Shown: one piece after another, positions 44,359-55,566 of the stretch | Layout: every line of letters starts with the position of its first letter | Numbering within the stretch: the first letter of the stretch is position 1 | Source of the DNA: Filobasidium wieringae | Taxonomy: Eukaryota; Basidiomycota; Tremellomycetes; Filobasidiales; Filobasidiaceae | Reading direction: 5' to 3' | Length of the DNA stretch: 64,000 bases | NCBI GenBank assembly: GCA_001600055.1 | Contig: BCIV01000008.1 | Location: forward strand, 186,001 to 250,000 | Translations under genes and position numbers: made by a program | Notes under the pieces: generated by a model | Database searches by the model: none | Told to the model about the DNA's origin: nothing | The model's input: only the letters and a program-made list of their open reading frames with translations

Positions 44359-47025
44359 ATGGACAAGCCATCACCTGCATTGATCCGGACCGAATCGCTG
44401 TCCCACCTTCCACAGGTTGATACCGACACCACTGGTAAATCTGAGTCAGCTCGGGTTCTTCCACCTCGCCTGGCTAACTGACGTCCCATTCTTCAAGCAG
44501 ATCGCACATCTTTCCCCTCGACCGAATTACCACCGTCTCATCTAAGGAGAATCAGATCAAGATCAAGTAATCATAGTCATGATCGTTCTTCCGTATATAC
44601 GAATCGTTCCATGCATTCGTTGCCGGAAGAGGACAAGAACGAAAAGTTGAACGACGACGCCGAACAGCTCGATCTGGACGCCTCTACGGCTCGAACGATA
44701 AAAGGCTTACCTCTAATCAGGACTACCGAGAAGCACGATTCTAGCGTCCCTTTCCCCTCATCGGAATCATGCTTGAATTCGGCAAACGAAACGACCTCCC
44801 ACATCCGCTACAAGGCATACCCTCGGTTCAGAGTCAACAGCAGCACGACTTCTTCTCCTACTCGAGCGGGTAGCGGGCTATCAACCTCTTCTCGTCCAAC
44901 ATCTATCCTCATCCCATTCTCGCCGTCCAGAGAGAGACGACAATCTTCAGGTTCAACTCCTACCGCCTTTTCACCTTCTTCTCCTCTATTCAGTCCTAGT
45001 AAGCTTAGGAGGAGTGTATTGAGTGTTAAATCTGGGGATGACAAGAGTTCGGAGGAGATGGTCAAGAAGAGTTTGAGAGCTGCCAAGGCGTTGAAGGTTG
45101 TACAGGAGATATGCGAGACTGAAGAGAGATTCGCGAGTGGCCTGAAGATGGTACAAGAGGTAAGCCATCTTATGTCAACCTTCAGCTCTTTCGCTCTACT
45201 GAAGCGATGGAGAAAAGCTATTCCTCGATCCAATAACTGCTGCTGCAGAAACGGACAACCCTATCCTATCTACCACCCAAATCAAACAACTGTTCGGAAA
45301 CATCCGTGAGATCCATACATTAAGCCAACAAACCAGTCAAGCTCTTCGACAGTGCCTTAATTCTTTGGAAGGCAAAACTGATTCTCCCTTTGGAGATGTA
45401 TTACCCGCTCGACAAGCAACCTCGAGATTACAACAGATCAAGCATGAGAAGGGCGATAGTGCGCCCTTACAACAGACATTGACCAGGAGCAGCTCAGCCC
45501 CTGCCTTGTTTCAGGCAGATTTCTTTGATACACCTAGGATCTCGCATGTTCTGCTTTCTCATCTACCTTACCTATCGCTCTATTACCCTTACATCACGGC
45601 GTTTCCTACCATTCCTGGTTTATTGGATACGCTTCGGACGACTAAACCGAGGTTCACCTCGTTTGTCAAGAAGAAGGAGCAGGATCCGCGTTGTGGGAAT
45701 TTATCACTTAGTCATTGGCTCTTGACGATAATACAGAGGATCCCAAGATGGACGATGCTGATCGATAGTCTAATTCGAGCGACGGATGATCATGTTGAGA
45801 AGCAAGCGTTGAAGAGGGCTTTGGAGATGTCAGAGACGGTCACCAGGAACATCAACACGAGACTCAAAGATCAGACGGCTGCGGCTACTTTGGTCAATCT
45901 ACAGAAAGCGTTCTCTGGGTTGACTCGGCCATTGGTAGCTCCTGCTAGAAGACTAATGAAGAAGGGTAAGCTCGATAAGTGATGCCCCTCTACCTACGGC
46001 CCCGTCCTGAGATCCCTCTCACTAGGCGTCCTTACTCAGACGGCTATCGGTTCGAGTGAAATCTGGTTATTCTTGTTCAATGATATCCTCATCTGCGCGA
46101 AAGCCGCGACAGGAATGTCGATGACCAGCACAACCCTATCCGCCTGGATATACAACGCCGAAGGATCACTCGCTTCCTTCGCTCTCAGCATGTCACACGC
46201 TCTTACGCCTAGTGTCGTAGCTGGAAGCGAACTTAGAAGGAGCCATCAAGCGAGGCCACAGAGTATTATTGAAGATTCGTTCGACTGTACGGACTGGATC
46301 GAGGTGGAGGACATTAATGTTTTCGCGCTTGATTCAGAGAGGGATACGAAACGGCGGGAGCGAGCGTTTCAGTTCACTTCCCCTCTCACGAGTATGGAGT
46401 TGTTAGCAGGTGAGCTCAGAGATGATTCTAACAAAACTCAAACGGTCTTCCTGAAACATTATCTTCAGAATCGCGAGCGGATAAGGACTCATGGCTGATG
46501 GCACTGAACGAGGCGAAATACGCGCGTCTAGCCGATTTACAAACGATTCAACAAACACCTACCATTCGCCGAGCCAAGCGGAGTTCCCTGTATGGCGCTT
46601 CTCGTCGATCATCTTCTTCCCTATTCGATGGCTCTCAGTACGATGTTATCGAGGTGGACGGATATAATGCGCCAGTCATCAATGAAGGTTCAAAGAGCGC
46701 CACGGCCTGTGCGCTTTGTAAAACTGCTTTTTCGATCCTGAAGTCTCCTTATCCTTGTCATTTGGCATGCGGCCAACTCTATTGTTCTTTCACTTTGTCC
46801 CGAAATGTCGCTCGTGAACCGGTAGAGATGCTTACCAGCGTTAGCTCGAAGACCATCGTTCCTGCTACTGAACACAGTGAAGAAGGGAGAGGATCGGAAG
46901 ATGGACCGAGTGAAGCTATTAAAGTCTTACGAGGTGGGTAGTACGACACATCGTGCATCTTGTCATGTTATACTCACTGAATTGATGCTGTAGAACTATT
47001 AGAGCGATCGGCTTTCTCGCCCTGA
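44359..47025 (+). CDS. Rho guanine nucleotide exchange factor (DH-PH, degenerate FYVE)
   Basis: Exon 1 starts MDKPSPALIRTESLSHLPQ and joins DRTSFPSTELPPSHLRR. A Ser/Pro-rich disordered N-terminal part of about 220 residues is followed by the DH domain (ALKVVQEICETEERFASGLK, LFLDPITAAAETDN, HVLLSHLPYLSLYYPYI, LSLSHWLLTIIQRIPRW), which would activate a Rho/Rac/Cdc42 GTPase. A PH domain follows (SSEIWLFLFNDILICAKAA, DWIEVEDINVFALDSER). The last part has a zinc-finger-like stretch CALCKTAF...CHLACGQLYC, resembling the first half of a FYVE finger; the second half is missing. The final exon ends VLRELLERSAFSP at 47025. The order resembles FGD-type GEFs. Convergent with the WW gene. Confidence 0.8.
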
Positions 47026-47198
47026 CCGGTCGTTCAAGTCGAGCCGAAAAATCGGTATCCCAATAATCACAACTGTATCCATTTCATTTGACGCGTGACG
47101 TATATAATCGAACATGACAATAGCGTAATCGTTCTTGTACAACAAAAAATAGAATTGCTTTGGGGTATTTAGAACAGGATTCAGATTAGATCGGTAGA

Positions 47199-48134
47199 TC
47201 AGAAGTCACCACCACCCATATCGCCCATATCACCGCCACCGAAATCGTCATTTCCATCACCCCCATAGTTGTTGATCTCTACGTCGTCTCCCATAGCCTG
47301 TTATGCAAGACAAATCGATTCGTCAGGACGCGAACGTGTAAAACGCATCTCAGAAGGTCGGCGACGAAAGGACTCACGTTGCCCAGCATCATTCCTCCTA
47401 ACAGACCTGCACCTGCACCGAGTGCGAGTCCACCACCAGCGCCCATTCCACCTCCCGGTCTTCGACCTCCCATTCCGCCCATCCCACCCATTCCTCCCAT
47501 CATACCTCCTTGCTGAGGGTAGTAACCTGAGAGAAGAGCAGGATGGTAAGCACGAGGGCACAGGAAGGCAAAGACAGGTAGAGAAGTACTGACCTCCTTG
47601 TTGAGGGTAACCTCCGTAAGCGGGTTGACCGTACCTCTGGCCGCCCATCCCTCCCATCCCTCCACCGTATCCACCTGCACCGGCAGGAGGTCTAGCCTGG
47701 TCCAACTTGTTCTTCAAGTTGGCCAAGAATCCACCCTTCTTCGCTGGTTGCTGGTAATTCTGACTGTTGTATGCTTCTACGTGTTGTCTCTGGCTATCAC
47801 CAGCAGGAGTAGAGGTCTGAGCATAGTTGTTGGAACTCGATTGAGAGTTGTACTGAGGAGGCTCGACGTATGATGACTTCTCATTAGGATATCCAGAGGA
47901 GTAGGAGTTCGTCTCCTGATAAGCTGGTTTTTCGTGGTTGACCTGAGAAGGAGGAGGACCAGAGGGAGGAGCGTATTGAGGTTGCAGATCGGCTGGATGA
48001 GTCCAGCTGCTCTGCCCCGTAGCCTTATCTACGTAGAACCAGGCGTTGTAATTTGAATCGAATTGCTGGACCCATTTGTCACCGAACTCTCGTTCAAAGT
48101 TGGCTGATCGTGGGTGAGGGTTTACTTGCGACAT
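47199..48134 (-). CDS. WWM1: WW-domain protein, WWM1-like
   Basis: One N-terminal WW domain (residues ~15-45: DKWVQQFDSNYNAWFYVDKA, then TGQSSWTHP) with both Trp-type positions, followed by a Pro/Gln/Ser/Tyr-rich region, a short helix (KKGGFLANLKNKLDQA) and a long Gly/Met-rich tail with GGMGGM repeats. The tail leads to GLALGAGAGLLGGMMLGN, and the last exon gives AMGDDVEINNYGGDGNDDF and an acidic Gly/Asp end. Three exons. The layout, WW then LxNLKxKLxQA then Gly-rich with GLLGGMMLG, fits yeast Wwm1, which binds the metacaspase Mca1. WW domains bind PPxY motifs. The function here is inferred from similarity of layout. Confidence 0.75.
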
Positions 48135-48534
48135 GGTGTTTGGCTGGATGTGTAGTAGTGATTGAACACTAGCGATGGTATGGAGGAGGGCAAGCAGATA
48201 GATCGCAAGTGGATATATGCTCTGTTGAGTTCCGAGTGGCAAGCGATTGAGCTGATAGAGTTGCTCGCCGTGTGGAACGTTCCACGCTTCCTCTTGGCTA
48301 CGTCACATCACCTTTGGCTTGGCTCCGATCCGCAGATTCCTATTTATTGAGTAAGCACGTCTGATTGACACGTCATTAGTCTCAGGCGCCTGATAGCGTT
48401 TCAGCTGATGTAAGCTCGATCGATACCAATGGATGCAGGAGCGTAAATGAAGCTACATGAAAACGGAAACTCAAACACAAAACGATACATGCGATACAGC
48501 AGCAAGAAAACTCTCTGTTTACTCTCAGCTTTAA
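48135..48534. promoter_or_regulatory. promoter of WWM1-like gene and 3' flank of DUF2235 gene
   Basis: 400 bp without a recognised gene. The short plus-strand frame at 48162-48350 has no similarity to a known protein. Confidence 0.4.
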
Positions 48535-50926
48535 TCAGCGCAACAATGTCGGCTCGACAGGCTTGACAAACTCCCAAATATCGTCATCGTCGGGCAAGTC
48601 CAACACCTGCTCCCAAGTAGTCCCATCGGCAAACTCAGCTTTGGGCCACTCATAGACCTCCACCTCGGCCTTCTTGCCCTTGCCTTTCTTTCTCATTGAG
48701 AACTTCTTCTTGATCTCGGCCTTTACTTCCTCGATGATGGTGGATTTCGCTTCCCTAAGAGCCTTTTCGTAAGCCAGACGATTGTAGACCGAACGATGAA
48801 TACGTTGTTGGTCGATGATTTCTCTCCCTTTACCCCAATTCTGACTGAAGACGGAAAACCGAAATGCGTCCGGATTAACAACCGATCCTCCTCACGCTCA
48901 CGAGATACTCACTTCTTGACGAGCATCCTCCTATTCGCTCCGACATAATCCCACCTCTCCAACCAAGCCCATTCCAACAACCAATAAAACCCTCTCAAGC
49001 TCTCCTGCTTGTTCTGCCTCAGATCGACAGGCATCAGTTCACCCTGCATCGTCATGGGCATGGCATCGTACTCCGCCGCCCGCTTGATCAGCTCGATCAC
49101 GCGCGTATCGTCCGACTGAGACTTGTATCGCAGGAAAACGTCGTTCTCGTCGGGTTTATTGTTAAAGTCCTCCACGCTGATGTAGCGGGGAGGTATCATC
49201 CTGCGAACCGTGGGATAACAGGGATTGTTGTAGATCCTAGATGAGAAGATGGCGTTATTGTCGATCTTGAGTCCTAGCATGGCCGCCTCATAGACCATCC
49301 ATCGTAAGGAGATATTGGACAAGGCGGGTTGACCATTGAGTGTATTCCCGCCACCGCTGTCAAAAACCAACAACATCAAAACCATCAGCTGGGTGCGCCA
49401 TCACAGAGCAAAGCAAGTTACTGACACGTCGGAATGACAGCCCAAAAACCAAACCTCCTTGACTCTTAGATAACCATTATCCCTCTTCGTCAAGACCTGC
49501 TTCTCGTTCGTCACCGCTTTCCTCTTGGAATCCTTATCCCCACCTGCTTCAGCCGGTTCACATTCCTCATGATAATACTCTGGAACGAATTTAGCTCGTC
49601 TTTCAGATAAGCAATGAGAGGGGGAGGGTCAGCTTGCGACCACAACATTCGGGAAATAGGGGATAATACGGGACTGACCTCTCGTCCAGAGCGAGGGCTT
49701 GACGGAAATATCGGACGTAACCGATCGCAGAGGCGAAAGGCAAGTTAGGCAACTTGGTGATTCCCAGAGCCGAAACCGTATCCCTAGAATCCCACAACCA
49801 ACCCAATCCCATCCGATGCTCAGTCAGACTCTCTTCCTGCCCCCAAACAAGCCTAGCACTTTCCATCGACTACTCACCAGACGCCCACGAATTCAACAGG
49901 AATATGAACACTCCTACTAAATATCCTCTTGTACTCTTCTGGAGTTCCGGCGTACTGGCTCGGCCTTCCGGGTTGTTTAGCGGGCGTGTTCTTGGGCGAA
50001 GCAGTGAAAGGGTGTTCAGTGAATGGGATATTGGCAGATTGAGCATAGATGCTCCAAGCTCTTTTGAAATCAGAATCGAGTTGAGCGCCAGATCAGTATG
50101 AATGCATAGAAAGGGGGAAAAGGGGAAGTTGACGGACAAGGGAACTTGAGAATGATTGCCTTTAGGTAAAAGACCTATGTATTGTAACATTCCTGAAAGA
50201 GCTCGAGCGGCGTATGATCCCCTACTGAACCCGAAGATCCAGATCTTATCACCGTTCCTACGACAACAAAATGACAATCAACACTCGGTCTCCTTAGAAC
50301 AATAAGCATGTGTAGTCGAAGGACTGACTGGTATTGATCCATGACGAATCGATAGGCGTCCATTACGTGGGTCTTGAAGTTCCTGTGTCATAACAAGACA
50401 GAAAATGAGGAGGAATGAGCGATATGATCGAGTTTTGAACGAATAGAGATCCTTACCAAGCAAATGCGAGATCAGTAACCATAGCGAAATCCTTCTTGAT
50501 CCCGTAAAGCCATGGACCCTGTTGAGTTCCAACTCCGCTGTATCACAGCACACTTCGTTAACGGATACCTCGATCGCTCAAGAGCCGAAACACTTACCTA
50601 TCATAATAACACAACTGCCTATCACTCTTCTCCAACAACTCAAACAACCTCACAACATTTGAATTATGATCGCAGAAAGAGTTATGGGTCCCGTCCATAC
50701 AGATGACCAAATTCCTCGCTCCTTGTCGAGGATAATCATGATCGACCGGATGTCGTTGATTGAAATCGTTGCTAGTGAATGTGAAAGGGGGAGAAAGGGG
50801 TGATTCTGGGATAGGAGAGCCTTCCGGGTAATGTTGACGAGGAATGGGGGTTCTCCTGTGAGGCGTGGGTGATTCCCTTCGAGCGGGACTGGGAGGAAGA
50901 GGAATGTTTGATGGAGCGAAGGGCAT
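48535..50926 (-). CDS. DUF2235 alpha/beta-hydrolase-like protein
   Basis: The DUF2235 family is an uncharacterised alpha/beta-hydrolase group related to the catalytic domain of the bacterial Tle1 phospholipases; it is common in fungi. After a Pro/Ser-rich lead the domain begins NLVICMDGTHNSF, with DHNSNVVRLFELLE, GVGTQQGPWLYG and the nucleophile elbow IWIFGFSRGSYAARALSGML (Ser in GFSRG). Later exons give DTVSALGITKLPNLPFASAI, GYVRYFRQALALDE, VKEVWFLGCHSDVSGG (Asp/His region) and ALSNISLRWMVYEAA. The C-terminus is helical and basic (AEIKKKFSMRKKGKGKKAEV) and ends KPVEPTLLR. At least seven exons, around 600 residues. The catalytic Ser/Asp/His residues appear present, but no substrate is known for fungal members. 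Confidence 0.85.
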
Positions 50927-51537
50927 AGTGGGGTGATATGGAATCGAGATGATATATGAATATAACGAGGTTGATCGGGTAGGAGAAGATTGATTATACT
51001 ATTGATGGGAAGCTCAAGGTTTGATGTAGCAGATGAAACGAGTGTGATCAAGCTTCCGTTAAGAGGGGTTGCAAACTATAAAGTAAGATGTCGAGGAGGA
51101 GTGATAGAGGATGAGTGCGATGGTGGCGAGAAGAAGAGGAAGAGGATCTGCATGTGAGTTTGTGTGTTGTTGTGAAGAACCGATCCAACGTGTTCATCAG
51201 CTGATTTCAAAGTTTCGATCATCGAAACGCGCGCTCAAAGGCATTTTCGGCTAATTGCTGATCATTCCAGGTGACAGGACCGACCATTCTATCACAGCCA
51301 CCTACGCACAACAGCCTATACACACGGCACAACACATCGTCAGCGTCACGAAGACCTTCCTTTCAAGTCGCCTGACCATGCTGTCAAACAGACCGAGTCC
51401 AGCCAACCGAGCTCAACTTGGCGCATCTTGACATGAAACAAAGAGCGACAAATCCACGCTCAATCGATCTCGTCGCGAGAGGGGTATGCACGATCGATAC
51501 ACGGCAATACAGCAACAAAAGGACAGTCCTATGACAT
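50927..51537. other. intergenic, promoter of DUF2235 gene
   Basis: About 610 bp between the start of the DUF2235 gene and the 3' end of DSS1, both on the minus strand. No coding feature is recognised. Confidence 0.45.
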
Positions 51538-54524
51538 CTACAAAGGCTCGGCATTCACAAAAGGTGTAGGCCATAGCACAACCTCCTTGATCCTAACCCT
51601 AAGCTGTTCTCCAATTTCCCATCGTCTCAACCCCGAATCCAGAGCCACATCCGCTCTCTGCAATTGAGCCCGGAGCGCAAGGGAAGGGATATAGATGGTG
51701 GTCGCCTGACTCCTCCGTACCGCAGAATATTCCGTATGAGCCATCACATGCGCGGGAAGATCGTGCAGACTGATCCCATTGTCCATGAGACCGCCTGTAT
51801 CCAGAGCTCGCTTGATTGTGGACGCGACGAGGAATTGCTGAGATTGCAAGTCTAGACGTTTGATCCGTCTGTCCACCTTGTTCATATAGACACACATCTC
51901 TTCAATATAGCTCTCGTCGAATAGAGGTGAAGAAGTTCGGTCCCCGGCAGAACCTGATAAGAGGGCTTGCTTGATCTGCCAATGCCCCAACATATCTCCA
52001 AATCGTCGAAGAGGAGAGGTCACCCTAGAATACCCTCCATTCCCCCCCTTGATCCCCAGGATCCAATGATCCACCGGTCTAGGTCCAGGAGGACTGCCTC
52101 TGATGAACACGTTCGACCGAGCGACTTCCACCGGACTGATCTCGAAAGTCACCGGATCACGTTTCCTCAACAACTCTTCAATCGCTCGGTCGCTCGTCCA
52201 TCCTGAAGGGAGTCCACGGGTAGGAATGAACGGGATTTGAGAACCACGGTAAGGGAGCGTCAAATTCCGCTCGGTACCGAATCGACCGGCGATCTGACCC
52301 GCCATAACCATACATTCCGAAACGAGTAACCGGGATGAAGAACGTTCGTTGATCGGCATGTTCCATTGCATCGATCCGCCAGCGGAGTCAGGATTGACAG
52401 TCGCCTGGGGTAAAGACCACTCCAGACCGGAATCCCGGAGTCGATTCTTACGCAGTGATAATGCGATCGTATGTAGATCTTGTATATCTTTGGTCCTCTC
52501 ATCAGAATCGGTAGACTTGCTCGTAGACAGGATCTGATCAACTGAATCATACGTGATGACCTTGACGTTATTGACCACCCCGGTCTGAACCTTATGATCA
52601 ACCATCTCCCCCTTCTCATTGATCTTCGCCGAGAAAGAGATGACAACCTGTCCATGACTCTTCCCCCTCGCGGCTCCCAAACTCATAGCACTCATAACAA
52701 GTTCATTAGGCATCATCGGTCTTCCACTCTCCGCCGCATAAAAGGTCTGTCCGAGTCTCATGGCGATAGAAGCGATATCGTCCCCCGGAGCGATCCAACG
52801 CGTAGGATCGGCGATATGAACGTGAATCCAAGAATCGTTCGTTCCTGGGATTCTCTCCAGGGAAATCCCATCGTCCAATTCCTTGGCATCGGCGGCATCG
52901 ATAACATATACGGGAAGGGTACCAAAGTCTTTCCGAACGGATTCGTGCGGATCTTGCGAATTCAATCTGGCTGCGAGATCGTCTGAATCCGTAGCGCCAG
53001 GAGCGATTGGAGCCGGCCATTCTTGTTGAGTGTGAATCCTGACGTCTCCCTCTTTGACCTCCAGATCCCTCAACTTTATACTCGACGCATTCCCGTGTTT
53101 CCCCAACTCGCCCATCTCCCATAAAAACCTCATAAGCGTCGATATGTCCAACTTCTCGCCCTCGTATAGTCCAGTGGCAGCCAGAAGGGTAGGTACGAAT
53201 GGCCAGTAAGGCGAAGCTTGGATCGTACGTTGTTCCAATACCCTCTGTTTCAAGAGCCGCAAGAAACATTTGGTTCCAGGCGACAAATCCGTGGTGAGTA
53301 TCGTTCCATTCGATTCTCGACGAGCTAATATCACCTTCCTAGTATCCTCGACGAACGTCTTGATAATCTTGGATGCCTCCCCACCCTCTCCTTCGGCCTC
53401 GTAAGCATTAAACACCTTTTCTCCCCATCGCAGATCGTCCACCATTCCCTTTGGCCTGGCTGCGAACTTCCCTGAAGTTTTCATATCGCTCTCATCCGCC
53501 TGGAACAAGTCAGGTCGGGACATCAAGATCGTGTGTAAACCAAATCTCGTCATCTCATCCTTTGTAGATCCGTATTCATATGCCAAGATATCTTCGCACG
53601 TAAAAGCCGGCCAATAACCTTTTTCCAAGGTGTCCGCTTCAAGCTGTTGTATACGCTCCCAGACTCCTTCCGGCCGGTATGCTCCATTTGCTTCTCTCAT
53701 CAGGTCTCCTTTACGTCTTTCCGCCATGATAGTGATCTTCCTTAACATCTTGGCCAGAACCCTTCTGGCTGATAATCGTCTCCCGATAGCTTCGTTCTGC
53801 TCGGCCTGCTCAATTTCTGATAGACCTTCTCTTGGTATGATGTCCTCTAATGAGAAGGCGTTCTGCAAGACCTCCCTAGGGACGTTCAGATCGACCGGTG
53901 GAACTTCTCGTTCCTTGCCTTTTGTGGATTTGGGTACGAGCGCGGCGTACTTCCGGAAGACGAATTGAACATCTTCCTCTGAGCATGGTATGACTTCTCC
54001 GGATGCATCCATGACCATGAAACGTATACGGTTCGATGCGATGGCTGTTGCTAACACAATTCCGATAAAGTCATGCTTCGATCTGTTCCATATATAGAAA
54101 GCTTCATCAGCCCAGGGAAACCTCAGGTCTAGTATTATCCTACACACCGTCGGCATTCGACCACGACACCTTGTCTGACCCTGAACTGTTCCATCCTGCT
54201 CATTCCATCAATCTCGTCATCCGGGACGATTTCCAAACCCTTATGGTCAACGACGTCCTGATCAGCCAGGAAAGCTCTCATCTCGTCAGACAAAGCGTTT
54301 GTGCCGGTTGTCCAAGCGATCGGGGTTTCAATAACCTTGTACACTTTCTGGGACGCTGTGGGTTCATGCTGCCGATTCCTGTTTGATCTCGATGGGCCTT
54401 GAGCCTGTCGCAGGACTAACGCATGCGAGCTGAATCTTTTAGCGGTCGGAGGACGGGCTTCTTTCGAGGCAATCCTCAGCTCGGAAAAGCCTCCAATTAG
54501 GCGGGCAGATATAGAGCGGCTCAT
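51538..54524 (-). CDS. DSS1: mitochondrial exoribonuclease DSS1 (RNase II/RNB family)
   Basis: The 3'-5' exoribonuclease of the mitochondrial degradosome, partner of helicase Suv3. Two exons, 54524-54148 and 54082-51538, separated by a 65-nt intron, give about 973 residues, the same size as yeast Dss1. The N-terminus (SRSISARLIGGFSELRIASK, then ARPPTAKRFSSHA) looks like a mitochondrial presequence. The RNB domain has LPVYVIDAADAKELDDGISL with the metal-binding Asp cluster, WIHVHIADPTRWIAPGD, ESGRPMMPNELVMSAMSLG, SSSRLLVSECMVMAGQIAG and GGYSRVTSPLRRFGDMLGHW. The frame ends in a short beta-rich stretch (EIGEQLRVRIKEVVLW), a likely S1-like end. It diverges from VMA9 over about 270 bp. Confidence 0.9.
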
Positions 54525-54791
54525 TTTCCCCCGTGACTGAGCGAGGTGAGATCAGCGGACGCTAAGACGCAAGACGCAAGTCGACATACGACATATGAAT
54601 GAGCATATTTCGACGATCATGATCGAACAGAAAGTCAAGCTGACATTACACGTCATATAAACATGTCAGGCTCGCATCATCATTGCTCTAGTCGCTCTAT
54701 ACATCACCACTCTTTCGTTCTGGGTATCATCGCTGAATTCCTATCGTGGCTCACATCCTCTTTGCCCAAGTTCAAATCAATAACCCAATAA

Positions 54792-55158
54792 AATGTCCGG
54801 ATTTCTCGTGTTTGTTATGGCGATCGTAGCTATGGCTGCTGGCCTGATTGGATGGAACTTGACGCCAAAGGGAATGAACCAGACGTGAGTTGTCCGCCTC
54901 CTGTTGACCAATGTGATCACCGCGATGGCTGAAAACGAGTACGATTCCATGCATACAGTATGATTAGAACCAGTATCCTCCTGACATTGACGTCGTGTTA
55001 CTTGATGTGGGCGATCACATATATGGCTCAGCTTCATCCTCTGATGGGTGAGTTCTTCGTCAGGGAGTCCGTTCGCAGCCTATTATTGATCAGCTTGATA
55101 CGCCAATACTTCAGCCCCAAGACGGTCCGACCTCCGCTCTGGCCCTGAAGGTCTATAG
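54792..55158 (+). CDS. VMA9: V-ATPase subunit e
   Basis: A small two-helix Vo subunit needed for V-ATPase assembly. Three exons: 54792-54883 (MSGFLVFVMAIVAMAAGLIG, WNLTPKGMNQ), 54959-55047 (TMIRTSILLTLTSCYLMWAI, TYMAQLHPLM) and 55115-55158 (APRRSDLRSGPEGL). The phrases SxFxxV, APK/TPK, LTLxxxxLMWAITxxxQLHPL and APRRSDLR match yeast Vma9 closely. Total 74 residues; yeast Vma9 is 73. Both V-ATPase small subunits e and f lie in this window, on different strands and 28 kb apart. Confidence 0.92.
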
Positions 55159-55566
55159 TCCGTTACAAATGACGGCATTCTGCTCCTATCTACAAATACC
55201 CATCCTTGTTCCTTTCCGGATCTCTCTCTCAACTCTCGTGACGCCGACTCGCAAGCAATCAAGAGCCCGCTTCTTTCGGGTCAGCTGTAACGGATATATG
55301 CAGCGATCTGGCGTATGGAGAATTCGCTGTATCGTATTACAACTTTAATGTCAGAGCGTATTAGATCATTCACGTTCGCTTTTTCCATACAAGGGTGAAC
55401 ACTGTCTTTCAAGGCCGGCAGGACGGTACGAAGTGAGAATCGAATGACAATCCTGAGTCCTAAGATACCCTGTAGAGTACAATCGCAACCAAACGTGGCC
55501 TGGCAAAAACCCTGAAGAACGGTCGACGTCCCTCTACCACTTCCGAATCAATCTCGAGCCCGAACA
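55159..55566. other. convergent 3' intergenic, VMA9 / membrane protein
   Basis: About 410 bp between two gene ends; no feature is recognised. Confidence 0.5.

Noticed and set aside
54083..54147. A separate start for DSS1 at MPTVCRIILDLRF (54156)
   Set aside because: Removing a 65-nt intron joins VVVECRR to SKHDFIGIVLAT, giving the expected beta-rich segment and the normal protein length, so the internal Met is inside the intron.
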